A DNA stretch of 64,000 nucleotides, from contig CAXXPS010000002.1 of assembly GCA_963669415.2 (NCBI GenBank), forward strand, positions 496,001 to 560,000. Direction: 5' to 3'. Of the stretch, positions 1 to 9,050 are shown in pieces. The notes beneath the pieces are model-generated. The model had not been told where the DNA came from, did not search any database, and was given only the letters and a program-made list of their open reading frames with translations. The number at the start of each line of letters is the position of its first letter. Position 1 is the first letter of the stretch. Made by a program: the position numbers and the translations under genes. Origin of the DNA: JAWKWH01 sp963669415. Its GTDB lineage: Bacteria > Pseudomonadota > Alphaproteobacteria > Rhizobiales > Rhizobiaceae.

Positions 1-9
1 ACAACATCA

Positions 10-756
10 GTGAAATTGATCAAGATGCTCCTGGCGACGATAGCGCTTCTGTTTCTGCTTCCGGCAGTAGGCACGGCTGCCTGGTGGGTCACTTTGGAGC
101 GTCCGTCCTCCTGGCGAACCGCTGACTGGAGTGCCAGCGGCGTTTTGCCCGCCGCCGATACGATTGACGGACCGGCGATATTTCTGATGGCAGCACGGAC
201 GGGTGGCTTGAAAGGCGCATTCTCTGTTCACTGCTGGATCGTTATCAAACGGGACCACGGTGCAGGATACGATCGATATGACAAAGTCGGCTGGGGCCGA
301 CCGGTGCGGAAGAACTCCTATGAACCGGACGGTCGATGGTACTCTAATACGCCGGTAATTATTGCTTCGGTTTCGGGTAGCGAAGCTGCCCGACTGGTCG
401 CCAAAGCGGAAACGGCTATTGATGCCTATCCATACCGGGAATATGGCGACTACACGATCTGGCCTGGTCCGAATTCGAACAGTTTTGTCGCCCACGTCAT
501 CAAGGCGGTGCCCGAGATGGGAGCTCAGCTGCCGCCCAATGCTGTCGGCCGAGATTTCGCTCCGGGCCTGGCATCGTTCGACATCGCTGACGACTGGCGG
601 GACATGCACGCGACGTTCGGCGGGTTGATCGGATTTGCCGCGGGTGTGCGGTCCGGTCTCGAGTTTCATTTTTTTGGTCTTGTGGCGGGATTGGATTTCG
701 CGCGGCCCGCCATCAAGATACCGGCCTATGGGCGTGTACCGCTGTGGTTTTCCTGA
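10..756 (+). CDS. DUF3750-type membrane-anchored protein
   Basis: This is a protein of unknown function that resembles the DUF3750 family. Residues 4-24 form one hydrophobic segment, either a signal peptide or a single anchor, so most of the 248 residues should lie outside the cytoplasm. Family-like landmarks are a Trp-rich stretch right after the hydrophobic segment, the segment around RTGGLKGAFSVHCW (about residues 63-76), and WPGPNSNSFV near residue 152. The start used is a GTG with only nine bases of sequence upstream, so a start outside the window cannot be excluded. The gene ends 3 bp before the convergent thiolase gene, with no hairpin between them. No partner or pathway is evident. 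Confidence 0.75.
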   Translation: MKLIKMLLATIALLFLLPAVGTAAWWVTLERPSSWRTADWSASGVLPAADTIDGPAIFLMAARTGGLKGAFSVHCWIVIKRDHGAGYDRYDKVGWGRPVRKNSYEPDGRWYSNTPVIIASVSGSEAARLVAKAETAIDAYPYREYGDYTIWPGPNSNSFVAHVIKAVPEMGAQLPPNAVGRDFAPGLASFDIADDWRDMHATFGGLIGFAAGVRSGLEFHFFGLVAGLDFARPAIKIPAYGRVPLWFS

Positions 757-759
757 CCT

Positions 760-1926
760 TTATTTGATCCGTTCCAATATCGATACGTAGTTGGCAACCG
801 CCGCACCACCCATGTTGAAAATGCCACCCAAATTGGCTTCGGGTACCTGAATGTCGCCGGCAACTCCTGCCAGTTGCATCGCAGTCAATGCGTGCATGGA
901 GACGCCCGTTGCACCGATTGGATGGCCCTTCGACTTCAGTCCACCAGAAGGGTTCACAGGCAAACGGCCATCCATGGCAGTCTGACCTTCCATTGCAACA
1001 GACGCGCCCTCCCCGCGCTTGGCCAGACCCATTGCTTCGTATTCGATCAACTCAGCGATGGTGAAGCAATCGTGGGTTTCGACGAACGACAGGTCATCCA
1101 GCGACACACCGGCCTGTTTCAGCGCCCTGCGCCAAGCTTGCTCACATCCTTCGAAAAGCAGGATATCGCGCTTGGACATTGGCAGAAAATCTTGCACATG
1201 TTGATTGGCGCGGAATGCAATTGCGCGGTTCATCGCAAGCGCTGTCTCCGTATTCGCCAAAACCAGTGCCGCAGCTCCGTCAGAAACAAGCGAACAATCA
1301 GTTCGCTTTAGTGGTCCGGCGACAAATGGGTTTTTCTCGCTCTCCTGCCGGCAGAATTCATAGCCCAAATCCTTGCGCATCTGGGCAAACGGATTGTTGA
1401 CGCCGTTCTTGTGGTTTTTGGCCGCGATCGCCGCCAGCGCGTCGGATTGGTCGCCGTGGCGCTGGAAGTAAGCCTGGGCAATCTGGCCAAACACACCAGC
1501 AAACCCCGCAGGAATGTCGCCATCCTCCGGCAGGTAAGACGCTTTGAGCAAATTTTTGCCGATTTCCGGCCCCGGGGTTGTGGTCATCTGTTCAACGCCG
1601 ACAACCAACACAACTTTGGACGCTTTGGCCTCGATTGCCCTTATTCCCTGCCTGACAGCGGCCGACCCGGTCGCGCAAGCGTTTTCAACCCGGGTTGCGG
1701 GCTTGAACCTCAGTTTTTCGTCGGCCTGCAGTACAAGGCTCGCCGTAAAGTCCTGTGCCGAAAAACCTGCGTTGAAGTGACCGAGCACGATTTCGTCCAC
1801 GTCGTCAGGACCGATTCCAGCATGGGCGAGCGCCTCTCCGGCAACGCCGACAATGAGGCTTTCTACGGTTTCGCCTTCAAGCTTTCCGAACTGCGAATGA
1901 GCCCAGCCGACGATACAGGCAGTCAT
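760..1926 (-). CDS. Thiolase family protein (SCP2-type acetyl-CoA acetyltransferase)
   Basis: This is a 388-residue thiolase-fold enzyme, the usual full length. Acyl-CoA thiolases cleave or form 3-ketoacyl-CoA in the cytoplasm. The acylated Cys is Cys84 in ENACATGS, and the C-terminal GHPIGATG motif lies about 50 residues before the end. THDCFTIAELIEYE replaces the NEAFA loop of classical thiolases; this HDCF form is typical of the SCP2/SCPx-like subgroup, so substrate class cannot be given from sequence alone. The ATG has a good Shine-Dalgarno (AGGAG, 7 bases upstream). It is transcribed divergently from the choline-sulfatase operon, and the palindrome at 2040-2057 lies between them. Confidence 0.9.
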   Translation of the reverse strand: MTACIVGWAHSQFGKLEGETVESLIVGVAGEALAHAGIGPDDVDEIVLGHFNAGFSAQDFTASLVLQADEKLRFKPATRVENACATGSAAVRQGIRAIEAKASKVVLVVGVEQMTTTPGPEIGKNLLKASYLPEDGDIPAGFAGVFGQIAQAYFQRHGDQSDALAAIAAKNHKNGVNNPFAQMRKDLGYEFCRQESEKNPFVAGPLKRTDCSLVSDGAAALVLANTETALAMNRAIAFRANQHVQDFLPMSKRDILLFEGCEQAWRRALKQAGVSLDDLSFVETHDCFTIAELIEYEAMGLAKRGEGASVAMEGQTAMDGRLPVNPSGGLKSKGHPIGATGVSMHALTAMQLAGVAGDIQVPEANLGGIFNMGGAAVANYVSILERIK

Positions 1927-2039
1927 GGTCTTGCTCCTTCAGGGATACTGTTCGCATGCCAACTTCATATAGGACCAAACCGGTCGCATCAGAAGTAGTG
2001 AATTGGGCCTACGAAATTCTGCCGAAGGCAACAATTATG

Positions 2040-2057
2040 ATTGAACAGCTGTTCAAT
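2040..2057. promoter_or_regulatory. 18-bp perfect palindrome, putative repressor operator
   Basis: ATTGAACAGCTGTTCAAT is a perfect 18-bp palindrome in the divergent intergenic region between the thiolase gene and the sulfatase operon. It lies 57 bp upstream of the sulfatase start. Its length, lack of spacer and position suit a dimeric repressor of the TetR kind. No such regulator gene is next to it, so the binding protein is unknown. Confidence 0.55.
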
Positions 2058-2113
2058 TAAAAATATGGTCTCTCTGTGGATCGGGCACGATCGATGCTGC
2101 AGGGAACAACCAG

Positions 2114-3640
2114 ATGGCGCGAAAGCCGAATATTTTGATCATCATGACCGATCAACTCAACGGGACACTATTTCCCGACGGGCCGATCGACTTTTTGCAG
2201 GTTCCACATTTGAAAGCGCTTGCCGCGCAGTCAGCGCGGTTTGCGAACAACTACACAGCTTCACCTCTCTGCGCCCCGGGTCGAGCATCGTTCATGAGCG
2301 GTCAATTGCCTTCGCGAACTCGTGTCTATGACAATGCAGCGGAATTTGCGTCTGCCATCCCGACCTACGCACATCATTTACGCGCCGCGGGCTATCACAC
2401 CTGCCTTTCGGGCAAGATGCATTTTGTCGGACCCGACCAACTGCATGGATTCGAGGAAAGGCTGACGACAGACGTCTACCCGCCGGATTTTGGCTGGACA
2501 CCAGACTACCGGAAACCGGGTGAACGGATTGACTGGTGGTATCACAATCTTGGCTCTGTCACCGGTGCTGGTACTGCCGAGATTACCAACCAGATGGAAT
2601 ACGACGATGAAGTTGCATTTCACGGCGTACAGAAACTCTACCAGCTGGCACGCAGTTCGGAAGATGAGAACCGGCGACCCTGGTGCCTCACGGTGTCGTT
2701 CACCCATCCGCATGATCCCTATGTGGCGCGAAAGAAATATTGGGATCTGTATGAAAACTGCCCGGCGCTTGATCCTGCGATCCCGGCGATCAATGTGGAG
2801 GAACAAGACCCTCATTCCCGCCGCCTGCTCGAAGCCAGTGACTACAAAAGTTTCGACATAACCGATGAGAATATCCGGCGATCCCGCCGCGCCTATTTCG
2901 CGAATATCTCTTATCTGGACGACAAGATCGGCGAACTGTTGGGCGTGCTGCAAGCGACAAGGATGCGTGATGACACGGTTATCCTGTTTTGCTCCGACCA
3001 TGGCGATATGTTGGGTGAGCGCGGCCTGTGGTTCAAAATGTCATTTTTCGAGGGCTCGGCCCGGGTGCCCCTGATGATATCGGGTCCGAATATACAGGAT
3101 GGCTTGCACGCGGCTCCTGTATCCAATCTCGATATTTTGCCAACACTTTGCGACCTTGCCGGTATCGACATGGGCGAGATCGCACCATGGACAGACGGAG
3201 AAAGCCTTCTGCCGCTGATTGGTGGCGCGCACCGCGACACGCCCGTGCTCATGGAGTACGCGGCGGAGGGATCATACGCACCGTTGGTCTGCATTCGCGA
3301 AGGTGCGCTAAAATTTGTGCACTGCGAGCTTGATCCGCCACAACTTTTCGATCTCGAGAATGATCCTCAGGAACAACAGAATCTCGCAGACGATCCAGCG
3401 TACTCGTCCAATGTCGAACGCTTCATGAGCAAGGTCAGAGCGCGCTGGGACATGGACAAGTTTGACGCTGAAGTTCGCGAAAGTCAGGCCCGCCGCTGGA
3501 TAGTTTATCCGGCGCTGCGCAACGGTGCGCACTTCCCCTGGGACTTCCAGCCTCTGCAGGTGGCGTCCGAGCGGTACATGCGCAACCACATGGACCTCAA
3601 TGTTCTTGAGGAACGCCAGCGCTTTCCGAGAGGCGAATGA
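2114..3640 (+). CDS. betC: Choline-sulfatase
   Basis: This is a type I sulfatase of 508 residues. Choline sulfatase hydrolyses choline-O-sulfate to choline and sulfate in the cytoplasm, feeding choline oxidation and osmoprotectant synthesis. The N-terminus carries the metal-binding MTDQ (residues 11-14). Cys53 in LCAPGR is the residue converted to formylglycine in this family (C-x-P-x-R). HGDMLGERG is the other sulfatase landmark. The C-terminal tail (FPWDFQPLQ, RYMRNHMDL, ERQRFP) matches the choline-sulfatase-specific extension. There is no signal peptide. The ATG is preceded by AGGGA. The last four bases overlap the start of the dehydratase gene (ATGA). No dedicated transporter or BetI is in view. 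Confidence 0.92.
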   Translation: MARKPNILIIMTDQLNGTLFPDGPIDFLQVPHLKALAAQSARFANNYTASPLCAPGRASFMSGQLPSRTRVYDNAAEFASAIPTYAHHLRAAGYHTCLSGKMHFVGPDQLHGFEERLTTDVYPPDFGWTPDYRKPGERIDWWYHNLGSVTGAGTAEITNQMEYDDEVAFHGVQKLYQLARSSEDENRRPWCLTVSFTHPHDPYVARKKYWDLYENCPALDPAIPAINVEEQDPHSRRLLEASDYKSFDITDENIRRSRRAYFANISYLDDKIGELLGVLQATRMRDDTVILFCSDHGDMLGERGLWFKMSFFEGSARVPLMISGPNIQDGLHAAPVSNLDILPTLCDLAGIDMGEIAPWTDGESLLPLIGGAHRDTPVLMEYAAEGSYAPLVCIREGALKFVHCELDPPQLFDLENDPQEQQNLADDPAYSSNVERFMSKVRARWDMDKFDAEVRESQARRWIVYPALRNGAHFPWDFQPLQVASERYMRNHMDLNVLEERQRFPRGE

Positions 3641-4632
3641 TGTCGATTCCAAGTCTCGATCAACTTCGCGAAGCGTACGCCGTCACCAGCCGAGCAACGC
3701 AAACAACGCCGTTGCTGCAGTCTGATGCACTCGCGAACGAAACCGGAGCTGCACGGGTTTTTGTCAAACCTGAATCACTTCAATGGGCCGGCTCCTTCAA
3801 AATTCGTGGTGCCCATTGGCGATTGACACGCCTGTCGGAGGATGAAGCAAAGCGAGGCGTGGTTGCATTTTCGTCCGGCAATTTCGCCCAGGGGCTTGCT
3901 GCGGCCGGTCAGGCTTTGGGCATTCCGGTGACGATCGTAATGCCGATTGACGCGCCGGAAGCGAAACGGGTTGCGACACAAGGATTTGGCGCAGATGTCG
4001 TCCTGTCGGACCATGGCGAACGCGGGCGCGAGGATGCAGCAGCAGAGTTGGCCGCATCAATTGCCGCTGACAATAACCTGACACTGCTGCATCCATTTGA
4101 CGACATGGAAGTTGTCACCGGTCAGGCGGGCGCCGGACTGGAGGCGCTGGACCAACTGGAGAACGCAAAGGCACATGCTGACATATTGCTCTGCCCCGTG
4201 GGAGGTGGCGGATTGATCGGCGGCGTGTCTCTGGCATTCCATTACCTGTCGCCCGAAACCCGGATTATCGGAGTAGAGCCGGAAGCCTATGCGGGCATGG
4301 GCACTTCTCTGGATCGCGGCGAAATTTCGACAATGCCGGTCGGACCGAAATCGATATGCGATGGGCTTATGGCAAGAGCACCGGGCAATGCGCCCTTCGA
4401 AGCTGTCGGCAAAGCGGGTGTTTCGGGATTGTCGGTTAGCGACAAATCGGTTCGAAGCGCGATGCGATTTGCGTTTGAGAGATTGAAGCTCGTTCTGGAG
4501 CCTTCTGGCGCGGCAGGTATTGCGGCGCTCCTGGATGGCACTTTGAAAGCGAAGAATAAGACGGTCCTGATTATTGCAACTGGCGGCAACGTCTCGCTGT
4601 CCGATTTTGTGGGACATGTTTCCAATGCATGA
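3637..4632 (+). CDS. Threonine/serine dehydratase-like PLP enzyme
   Basis: This is a 331-residue fold-type II PLP enzyme. Lys55 in SFKIRGA is the expected Schiff-base lysine, SSGNFAQG binds substrate and cofactor carboxylates, and PVGGGGLIGG near residue 190 is the phosphate-binding glycine loop. There is no C-terminal ACT domain, so it resembles catabolic or broad-specificity threonine/serine dehydratases (including hydroxyamino-acid ammonia-lyases) rather than allosteric IlvA. Two ATGs (3637 and 3640) are possible; the first overlaps the sulfatase stop as ATGA. It is translationally coupled to the sulfatase and overlaps the following oxidoreductase by 8 bp. The substrate could be threonine, serine or a 3-hydroxyaspartate; the sequence does not decide. 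Confidence 0.85.
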   Translation: MMSIPSLDQLREAYAVTSRATQTTPLLQSDALANETGAARVFVKPESLQWAGSFKIRGAHWRLTRLSEDEAKRGVVAFSSGNFAQGLAAAGQALGIPVTIVMPIDAPEAKRVATQGFGADVVLSDHGERGREDAAAELAASIAADNNLTLLHPFDDMEVVTGQAGAGLEALDQLENAKAHADILLCPVGGGGLIGGVSLAFHYLSPETRIIGVEPEAYAGMGTSLDRGEISTMPVGPKSICDGLMARAPGNAPFEAVGKAGVSGLSVSDKSVRSAMRFAFERLKLVLEPSGAAGIAALLDGTLKAKNKTVLIIATGGNVSLSDFVGHVSNA

Positions 4633-6277
4633 AGCTGATTTTGTCATAATCGGATCGGGCTCTGCCGGCGCAGCCATGGCCGATCGGTTGTCGGAAGACG
4701 GCATACATTCCGTCATCGTCATCGAATATGGCGGCACCGATATTGGACCGTTCATCCAGATGCCTTCAGCATTTTCGATTCCAATGAACATGGAGCTTTA
4801 TGATTGGGGATATCGATCCGAGCCGGAACCCAATCTGAACAACCGTTGCCTGGCGACGCCGCGTGGCAAAGTTCTTGGTGGTTCATCGTCGATCAATGGC
4901 ATGGTGTACGTTCGTGGTCATGCCTGCGATTTTGATTATTGGGCTGACCAGGGAGCCGCAGGTTGGTCGTATGCCGATGTACTGCCGTATTTCAAGCGAA
5001 TGGAAAATGCCGAGTTTGGCGAACCCGGATGGCGCGGCAAAAGCGGACCGCTTCACGTTAGCCGCGGCGAGCGGAAAAACCCGCTTTATGATGCCTTTAT
5101 CGAGGCCGGTGTCCAAGCCGGTTTTGAGCGCACTGAAGACTACAATGGCCAGAAGCAGGAAGGCTTCGGCGCGTTTGAACAGACCATCCACAATGGACGC
5201 AGATGGTCAACGGCCAATGCCTATCTACGACGAGCTTTGCAGCGGGAAAATGTCAGCCTTGTCAATGGATTAGCTCGACGGGTTATTATCGAGAATCATC
5301 GCGCAACAAGTGTGGAGATTGGCATTGGCGGCGTTGAGAAGGTGATCAAGGCACGTCGCGAAGTCATCATCGCCGCCTCGGCTATCAATTCTCCGATATT
5401 GCTAAAACTGTCCGGAATCGGTCCCGCCGATGAGCTTGCTGAACATGGCATCGAAGTCGTTGCAAACCGCCCCGGCGTTGGAACTAATTTACAAGACCAT
5501 CTTGAAGTCTACGTGCAACAGGAATGCATTGAACCAATCTCGCTCAATGCGCATCTTGACCTGATTTCAAAGGGCATGATCGGCGCTGAATGGTTGATGT
5601 TCAAGAGCGGTCTTGGCGCCACAAATCATTTTGAATCATGTGGGTTTGTCCGGTCTGCGGCCGGAATTGAATACCCGGATATTCAGTTCCACTTTCTGCC
5701 TGCGGCGGTCCGATATGACGGCAAATCCGCTGCGAAAGGACACGGGTTCCAGGCACATACGGGACCGATGCGATCGAAATCTCGGGGTACCGTTACACTT
5801 CGCTCCGCAAATCCCGAAGAGAAGCCGAAGATCCGGTTCAATTATATGAGCCATCCTGACGACTGGACCGAGTTTCGCCACGCGATCCGCCTGGTTCGCG
5901 AAATTTTTTCGCAATCGGCCTTTGACCGCTATCGAGGAAAAGAACTGTCACCGGGAGATCAAACTCAAAGCGATTCCGAAATTGACACCTTTGTTCGCGA
6001 GCACGCGGAGAGCGCCTATCATCCATGTGGCACTTGCCGTGTCGGCGCCAGGAACGACGATCTGGCCGTCGTCGACCCCGAGTGCCGGGTCATCGGTGTC
6101 GATAATCTGCGCGTTGCCGACTCTTCGATTTTTCCGCGTATTACCAACGGCAATCTCAACGCTCCATCAATCATGGTCGGCGAGAAAGCGGCGGATCACA
6201 TATTGGGACGACCGATGCTCGACCCCTCCAACCTGGAACCCTGGATAAACCCGCGATGGCGGACCAGCGATCGGTAG
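4625..6277 (+). CDS. betA: GMC-family oxidoreductase (choline dehydrogenase-like)
   Basis: This is an FAD-dependent GMC oxidoreductase of 550 residues. In the choline pathway the enzyme oxidises choline to betaine aldehyde. It has the N-terminal Rossmann fingerprint GSGSAG (residues 10-15), the GMC signature around GKVLGGSSSINGMVYVRG (about residues 80-97), and the C-terminal catalytic region YHPCGTCRVG followed by NGNLNAPSIMVGEKAAD. I place the start at the ATG at 4625, because the Rossmann motif then begins at the normal distance; an upstream in-frame ATG lies inside the dehydratase gene. It overlaps that gene by 8 bp. Choline dehydrogenase is the most likely function given the adjacent choline sulfatase, but GMC enzymes are hard to tell apart; another alcohol is possible. 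Confidence 0.82.
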   Translation: MHEADFVIIGSGSAGAAMADRLSEDGIHSVIVIEYGGTDIGPFIQMPSAFSIPMNMELYDWGYRSEPEPNLNNRCLATPRGKVLGGSSSINGMVYVRGHACDFDYWADQGAAGWSYADVLPYFKRMENAEFGEPGWRGKSGPLHVSRGERKNPLYDAFIEAGVQAGFERTEDYNGQKQEGFGAFEQTIHNGRRWSTANAYLRRALQRENVSLVNGLARRVIIENHRATSVEIGIGGVEKVIKARREVIIAASAINSPILLKLSGIGPADELAEHGIEVVANRPGVGTNLQDHLEVYVQQECIEPISLNAHLDLISKGMIGAEWLMFKSGLGATNHFESCGFVRSAAGIEYPDIQFHFLPAAVRYDGKSAAKGHGFQAHTGPMRSKSRGTVTLRSANPEEKPKIRFNYMSHPDDWTEFRHAIRLVREIFSQSAFDRYRGKELSPGDQTQSDSEIDTFVREHAESAYHPCGTCRVGARNDDLAVVDPECRVIGVDNLRVADSSIFPRITNGNLNAPSIMVGEKAADHILGRPMLDPSNLEPWINPRWRTSDR

Positions 6278-6337
6278 ATTGAGGTTGTGACCTTCCGTCC
6301 AACACCAACCACCAAGAATGCGACTGAACGAGCCGGA

Positions 6338-6739
6338 TTATTGACGATCTTGCTTGGTGATCTCCGCAAGTTGCGAAAGCCATGGTAGCGCCGAGCCAAA
6401 CCACTTCTGCCCCCTGGGCACCAATTCAGCGCGCTGCCGGCATGTTCCCAGCCGAAGATTGTACACAGCCGGGCTAGCCTCATCCGAAGATGCATAAATT
6501 CCGGAACCGCATTCGCTGCAAAATGCCTGCACCCGCCTGGCCCCGCTCTCGCCCACCTTCACATAGACCTTCGGTTCGCCGGAAATCACGAAATGTTCTG
6601 CCGCCACCTGACCAACGGTCCGGAATGCCGATGCCGACAGGGCCTGACAGTCGGAGCAATGGCAGATGAACACCTTGGCAGGATCAATCTCCGCCTTCCA
6701 CGTGATTTTGCCGCAGTGGCACTGGCCGTCTATCTTCAT
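6338..6739 (-). CDS. GFA family zinc protein
   Basis: This 133-residue protein has the zinc-binding cysteine layout of the GFA family (named for glutathione-dependent formaldehyde-activating enzyme). It shows Cys7 and Cys9 (QCHCGKITW), Cys26, Cys28 and Cys31 (ICHCSDCQ), and FCSECGSGIY further on. The enzymatic role originally given to the family is contested, so no reaction is assigned. The gene stands alone between the convergent GMC oxidoreductase and the ManC-AGE gene. Confidence 0.85.
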   Translation of the reverse strand: MKIDGQCHCGKITWKAEIDPAKVFICHCSDCQALSASAFRTVGQVAAEHFVISGEPKVYVKVGESGARRVQAFCSECGSGIYASSDEASPAVYNLRLGTCRQRAELVPRGQKWFGSALPWLSQLAEITKQDRQ

Positions 6740-6772
6740 GTTCGGCTCCCTTGAATGCCGGAGTTGTTAGGG

Positions 6773-9019
6773 TCAGGTTTCACCGGTCCCGTCGGTGGCG
6801 TCCAGATAACGCGTCAGCGCACATACCAGGTGATAGAAAATTGATGCCGGCACATCGCCCGCACTTGCTTTTCCTTCGGCATCAATGCGGTCGATCCAAA
6901 GTCCTGTCGGTGCAGGATCGATATGCCATCGGAACAACCGCCCAACGCGAGCCTCGATCTCCGGTTTTAGGTCCGGTCCTCCGGTACTATCAAGCGCGAT
7001 GGCAGCCTTGACAGCTTCTGCCTGCGGCCAACTGCGCGAAAGCGTATCCAGAGGCACGCCATCGCGCGAAACTGCAGCGTATGCCAATCCAGTCGCCCTG
7101 TTCAGCCCGTTGGCAACAGCTGAGGCATAGAGTTTACGCGCATATGCATTGAGGTTGGCCTGGCCGCTCTTGGCGGCAAATTCGACCAGCAAAGAAGCCC
7201 ACTCGAAATGATGACCAGGTTCTGTCCATTGACCTTCACGGCCCGGCGCGGGCCGCCAATCGTCATCGAAATATTCGCCAAGCGTCCAGGATTCACTGTC
7301 GAAAAGATTGCTGCGGAACAGGTCGACAACGCGTGCGGCACGGCGCAGATAATCCTTTTCACCCGTTACCGAATGCCAGGCCAGAAACGCTTCGAGCAGG
7401 TGCATGTGCGGGTTTGAACGTCTGATCCCCTCGCCACCCGCGGTTTCCAGGAACCCGGTCATGCGTTCATCTTCCAGATGGGAATCCAAAAAAGCAAATG
7501 TCTCCCGTCCCAAAGTCAGGGCATCCTGATTGCCGCATTGATGAGCGTGGGCCAAGGCGAGCAAGACAAATGCATGATCATATGCATCCTCCGTAGCATC
7601 AACCACGCTGCCATCCTGGTTCAGGGTACGAACAAAACCACCCTTGTCGGTGCGGCCCTTTTTCGAAATGAAATCAATGCCATGACCAATCAATTGGTCT
7701 GCATTTCCGTCCCAGCCCCGCTGTTTTGCAACAGAGAATGCATATATCTGCCGGGCCATGGTGCGCATGCGTTTCAGCTGCGCACCGGGCTGCCGCTCGA
7801 ACGTCAGGGTTTCATGAAAACCGCCGTGGACATCATCTTTTCCAGCCGAAGACCACAAGGGGAGCGTTTCCTCAAACAGCCAATGGTTCACGCGATTGCG
7901 CCAGGCGCCGGTAACGGGCATGCGGTCGCTTGATGGTGTGAAACGGGTCTCAATCCGACCGGACTTCTCCAGCTGCTCGACTACTTTTTTGACATTCTGA
8001 CTTTGGTCAACAGGCGCGACAAATGTCGCGTCGACGGTCGAGACAACGGCAATATCCTTCAGCCCGACCGCTGACAAAAGCCGGCCGTGACTACGCAGGT
8101 ACGAATTCTGACAGTCGATTGCGACGACGTCGCCGGTAATCACATTTCCGCTGGCGTCAGATTTGCTGGTTTCAAGCAGGGACTGCCAGGACCCGAGATC
8201 GTTCCACCTGAAAGTAGCTGGTACCATGGAAATTGCCTCGGCCTTTTCCATGATTGCGTAATCGACCGAGATGGACGGGATTTGCGTGTAGAGTTCGGCG
8301 GGCAGATAGGTACCGGTCACGTCTGTCGCCGCAGCCTTCATACTCTCCTCGGCACCGCTCCAGATGTCTGCGGCGTGAGTTAAAAACGCATCCCGCATCG
8401 CACCAGCCTTGAACAGAAATATGCCAGTGTTCCAATAGAAATTTCCAAATTCCATGTACGTTCGGGCAGTCGCTTCGTCCGGCTTTTCAACAAACCGCTT
8501 CACAGCGTGTGCATTTCCGGCCGGTGTCTCGACTTCGATATAACCGTATCCGGTTTCGGGATGCGTCGGTTTGATGCCGAAAACGACCAGATTGCCCGCC
8601 AGTGCCGCATCAGCTCCAGCTTCGACGGTTTGCCAGAATTGCGCATCTGTCGAAATGACGTGGTCGGAAGGGACCACGAGCACGAGTTCGTCGCCAAAAG
8701 CCTCGAGCGTTTTGAATGCGGCAATGGCCACCGCAGCAGCGGTGTTTCGTCCCATGGGCTCGAATATCGCTGAACCCCCTTGCAAATCGATTCCGGCCAA
8801 ATCGGATCGCACGCGCCCTGCATGGCGTTCGGAGGCGATTACATGAACCGGCGTGTGTTCGTTTTGCCTCGATAACAGCCTGCGCACCGTGGTAGCCAGC
8901 ATCGATCCGTCACCCGAAAGATCGTGAAACTGCTTTGGATTGTCCTCGCGCGACAACGGCCAGAGGCGCGACCCAACGCCTCCGCTCATAACAAAGCCAA
9001 CTATTCGCTCATTGCTCAA
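6773..9019 (-). CDS. Mannose-1-phosphate guanylyltransferase fused to AGE-type isomerase
   Basis: This is a two-domain sugar-nucleotide enzyme of about 748 residues. The N-terminal half is a nucleotidyltransferase with the nucleotide loop SGGVGSRLWPLSRE (about residues 12-25), FVEKP, and VDYAIMEKA typical of ManC. From about residue 380 the protein is an (alpha/alpha)6-type N-acylglucosamine 2-epimerase/AGE domain (DVHGGFHE, ARQIYAFSVA, DAYDHAFVLLALAHA). The usual ManC partner is a cupin-type isomerase, so here the AGE domain probably supplies mannose-6-phosphate isomerisation. The start is taken as TTG at 9019: the upstream phosphomannomutase gene stops at 9051, and the next ATG would delete the first beta strand. 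With its neighbour it should make GDP-mannose for surface polysaccharide. Confidence 0.85.
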   Translation of the reverse strand: MSNERIVGFVMSGGVGSRLWPLSREDNPKQFHDLSGDGSMLATTVRRLLSRQNEHTPVHVIASERHAGRVRSDLAGIDLQGGSAIFEPMGRNTAAAVAIAAFKTLEAFGDELVLVVPSDHVISTDAQFWQTVEAGADAALAGNLVVFGIKPTHPETGYGYIEVETPAGNAHAVKRFVEKPDEATARTYMEFGNFYWNTGIFLFKAGAMRDAFLTHAADIWSGAEESMKAAATDVTGTYLPAELYTQIPSISVDYAIMEKAEAISMVPATFRWNDLGSWQSLLETSKSDASGNVITGDVVAIDCQNSYLRSHGRLLSAVGLKDIAVVSTVDATFVAPVDQSQNVKKVVEQLEKSGRIETRFTPSSDRMPVTGAWRNRVNHWLFEETLPLWSSAGKDDVHGGFHETLTFERQPGAQLKRMRTMARQIYAFSVAKQRGWDGNADQLIGHGIDFISKKGRTDKGGFVRTLNQDGSVVDATEDAYDHAFVLLALAHAHQCGNQDALTLGRETFAFLDSHLEDERMTGFLETAGGEGIRRSNPHMHLLEAFLAWHSVTGEKDYLRRAARVVDLFRSNLFDSESWTLGEYFDDDWRPAPGREGQWTEPGHHFEWASLLVEFAAKSGQANLNAYARKLYASAVANGLNRATGLAYAAVSRDGVPLDTLSRSWPQAEAVKAAIALDSTGGPDLKPEIEARVGRLFRWHIDPAPTGLWIDRIDAEGKASAGDVPASIFYHLVCALTRYLDATDGTGET

Positions 9020-9050
9020 TGTATCGCCACTTGCAACTGTTCGGTTCCGG

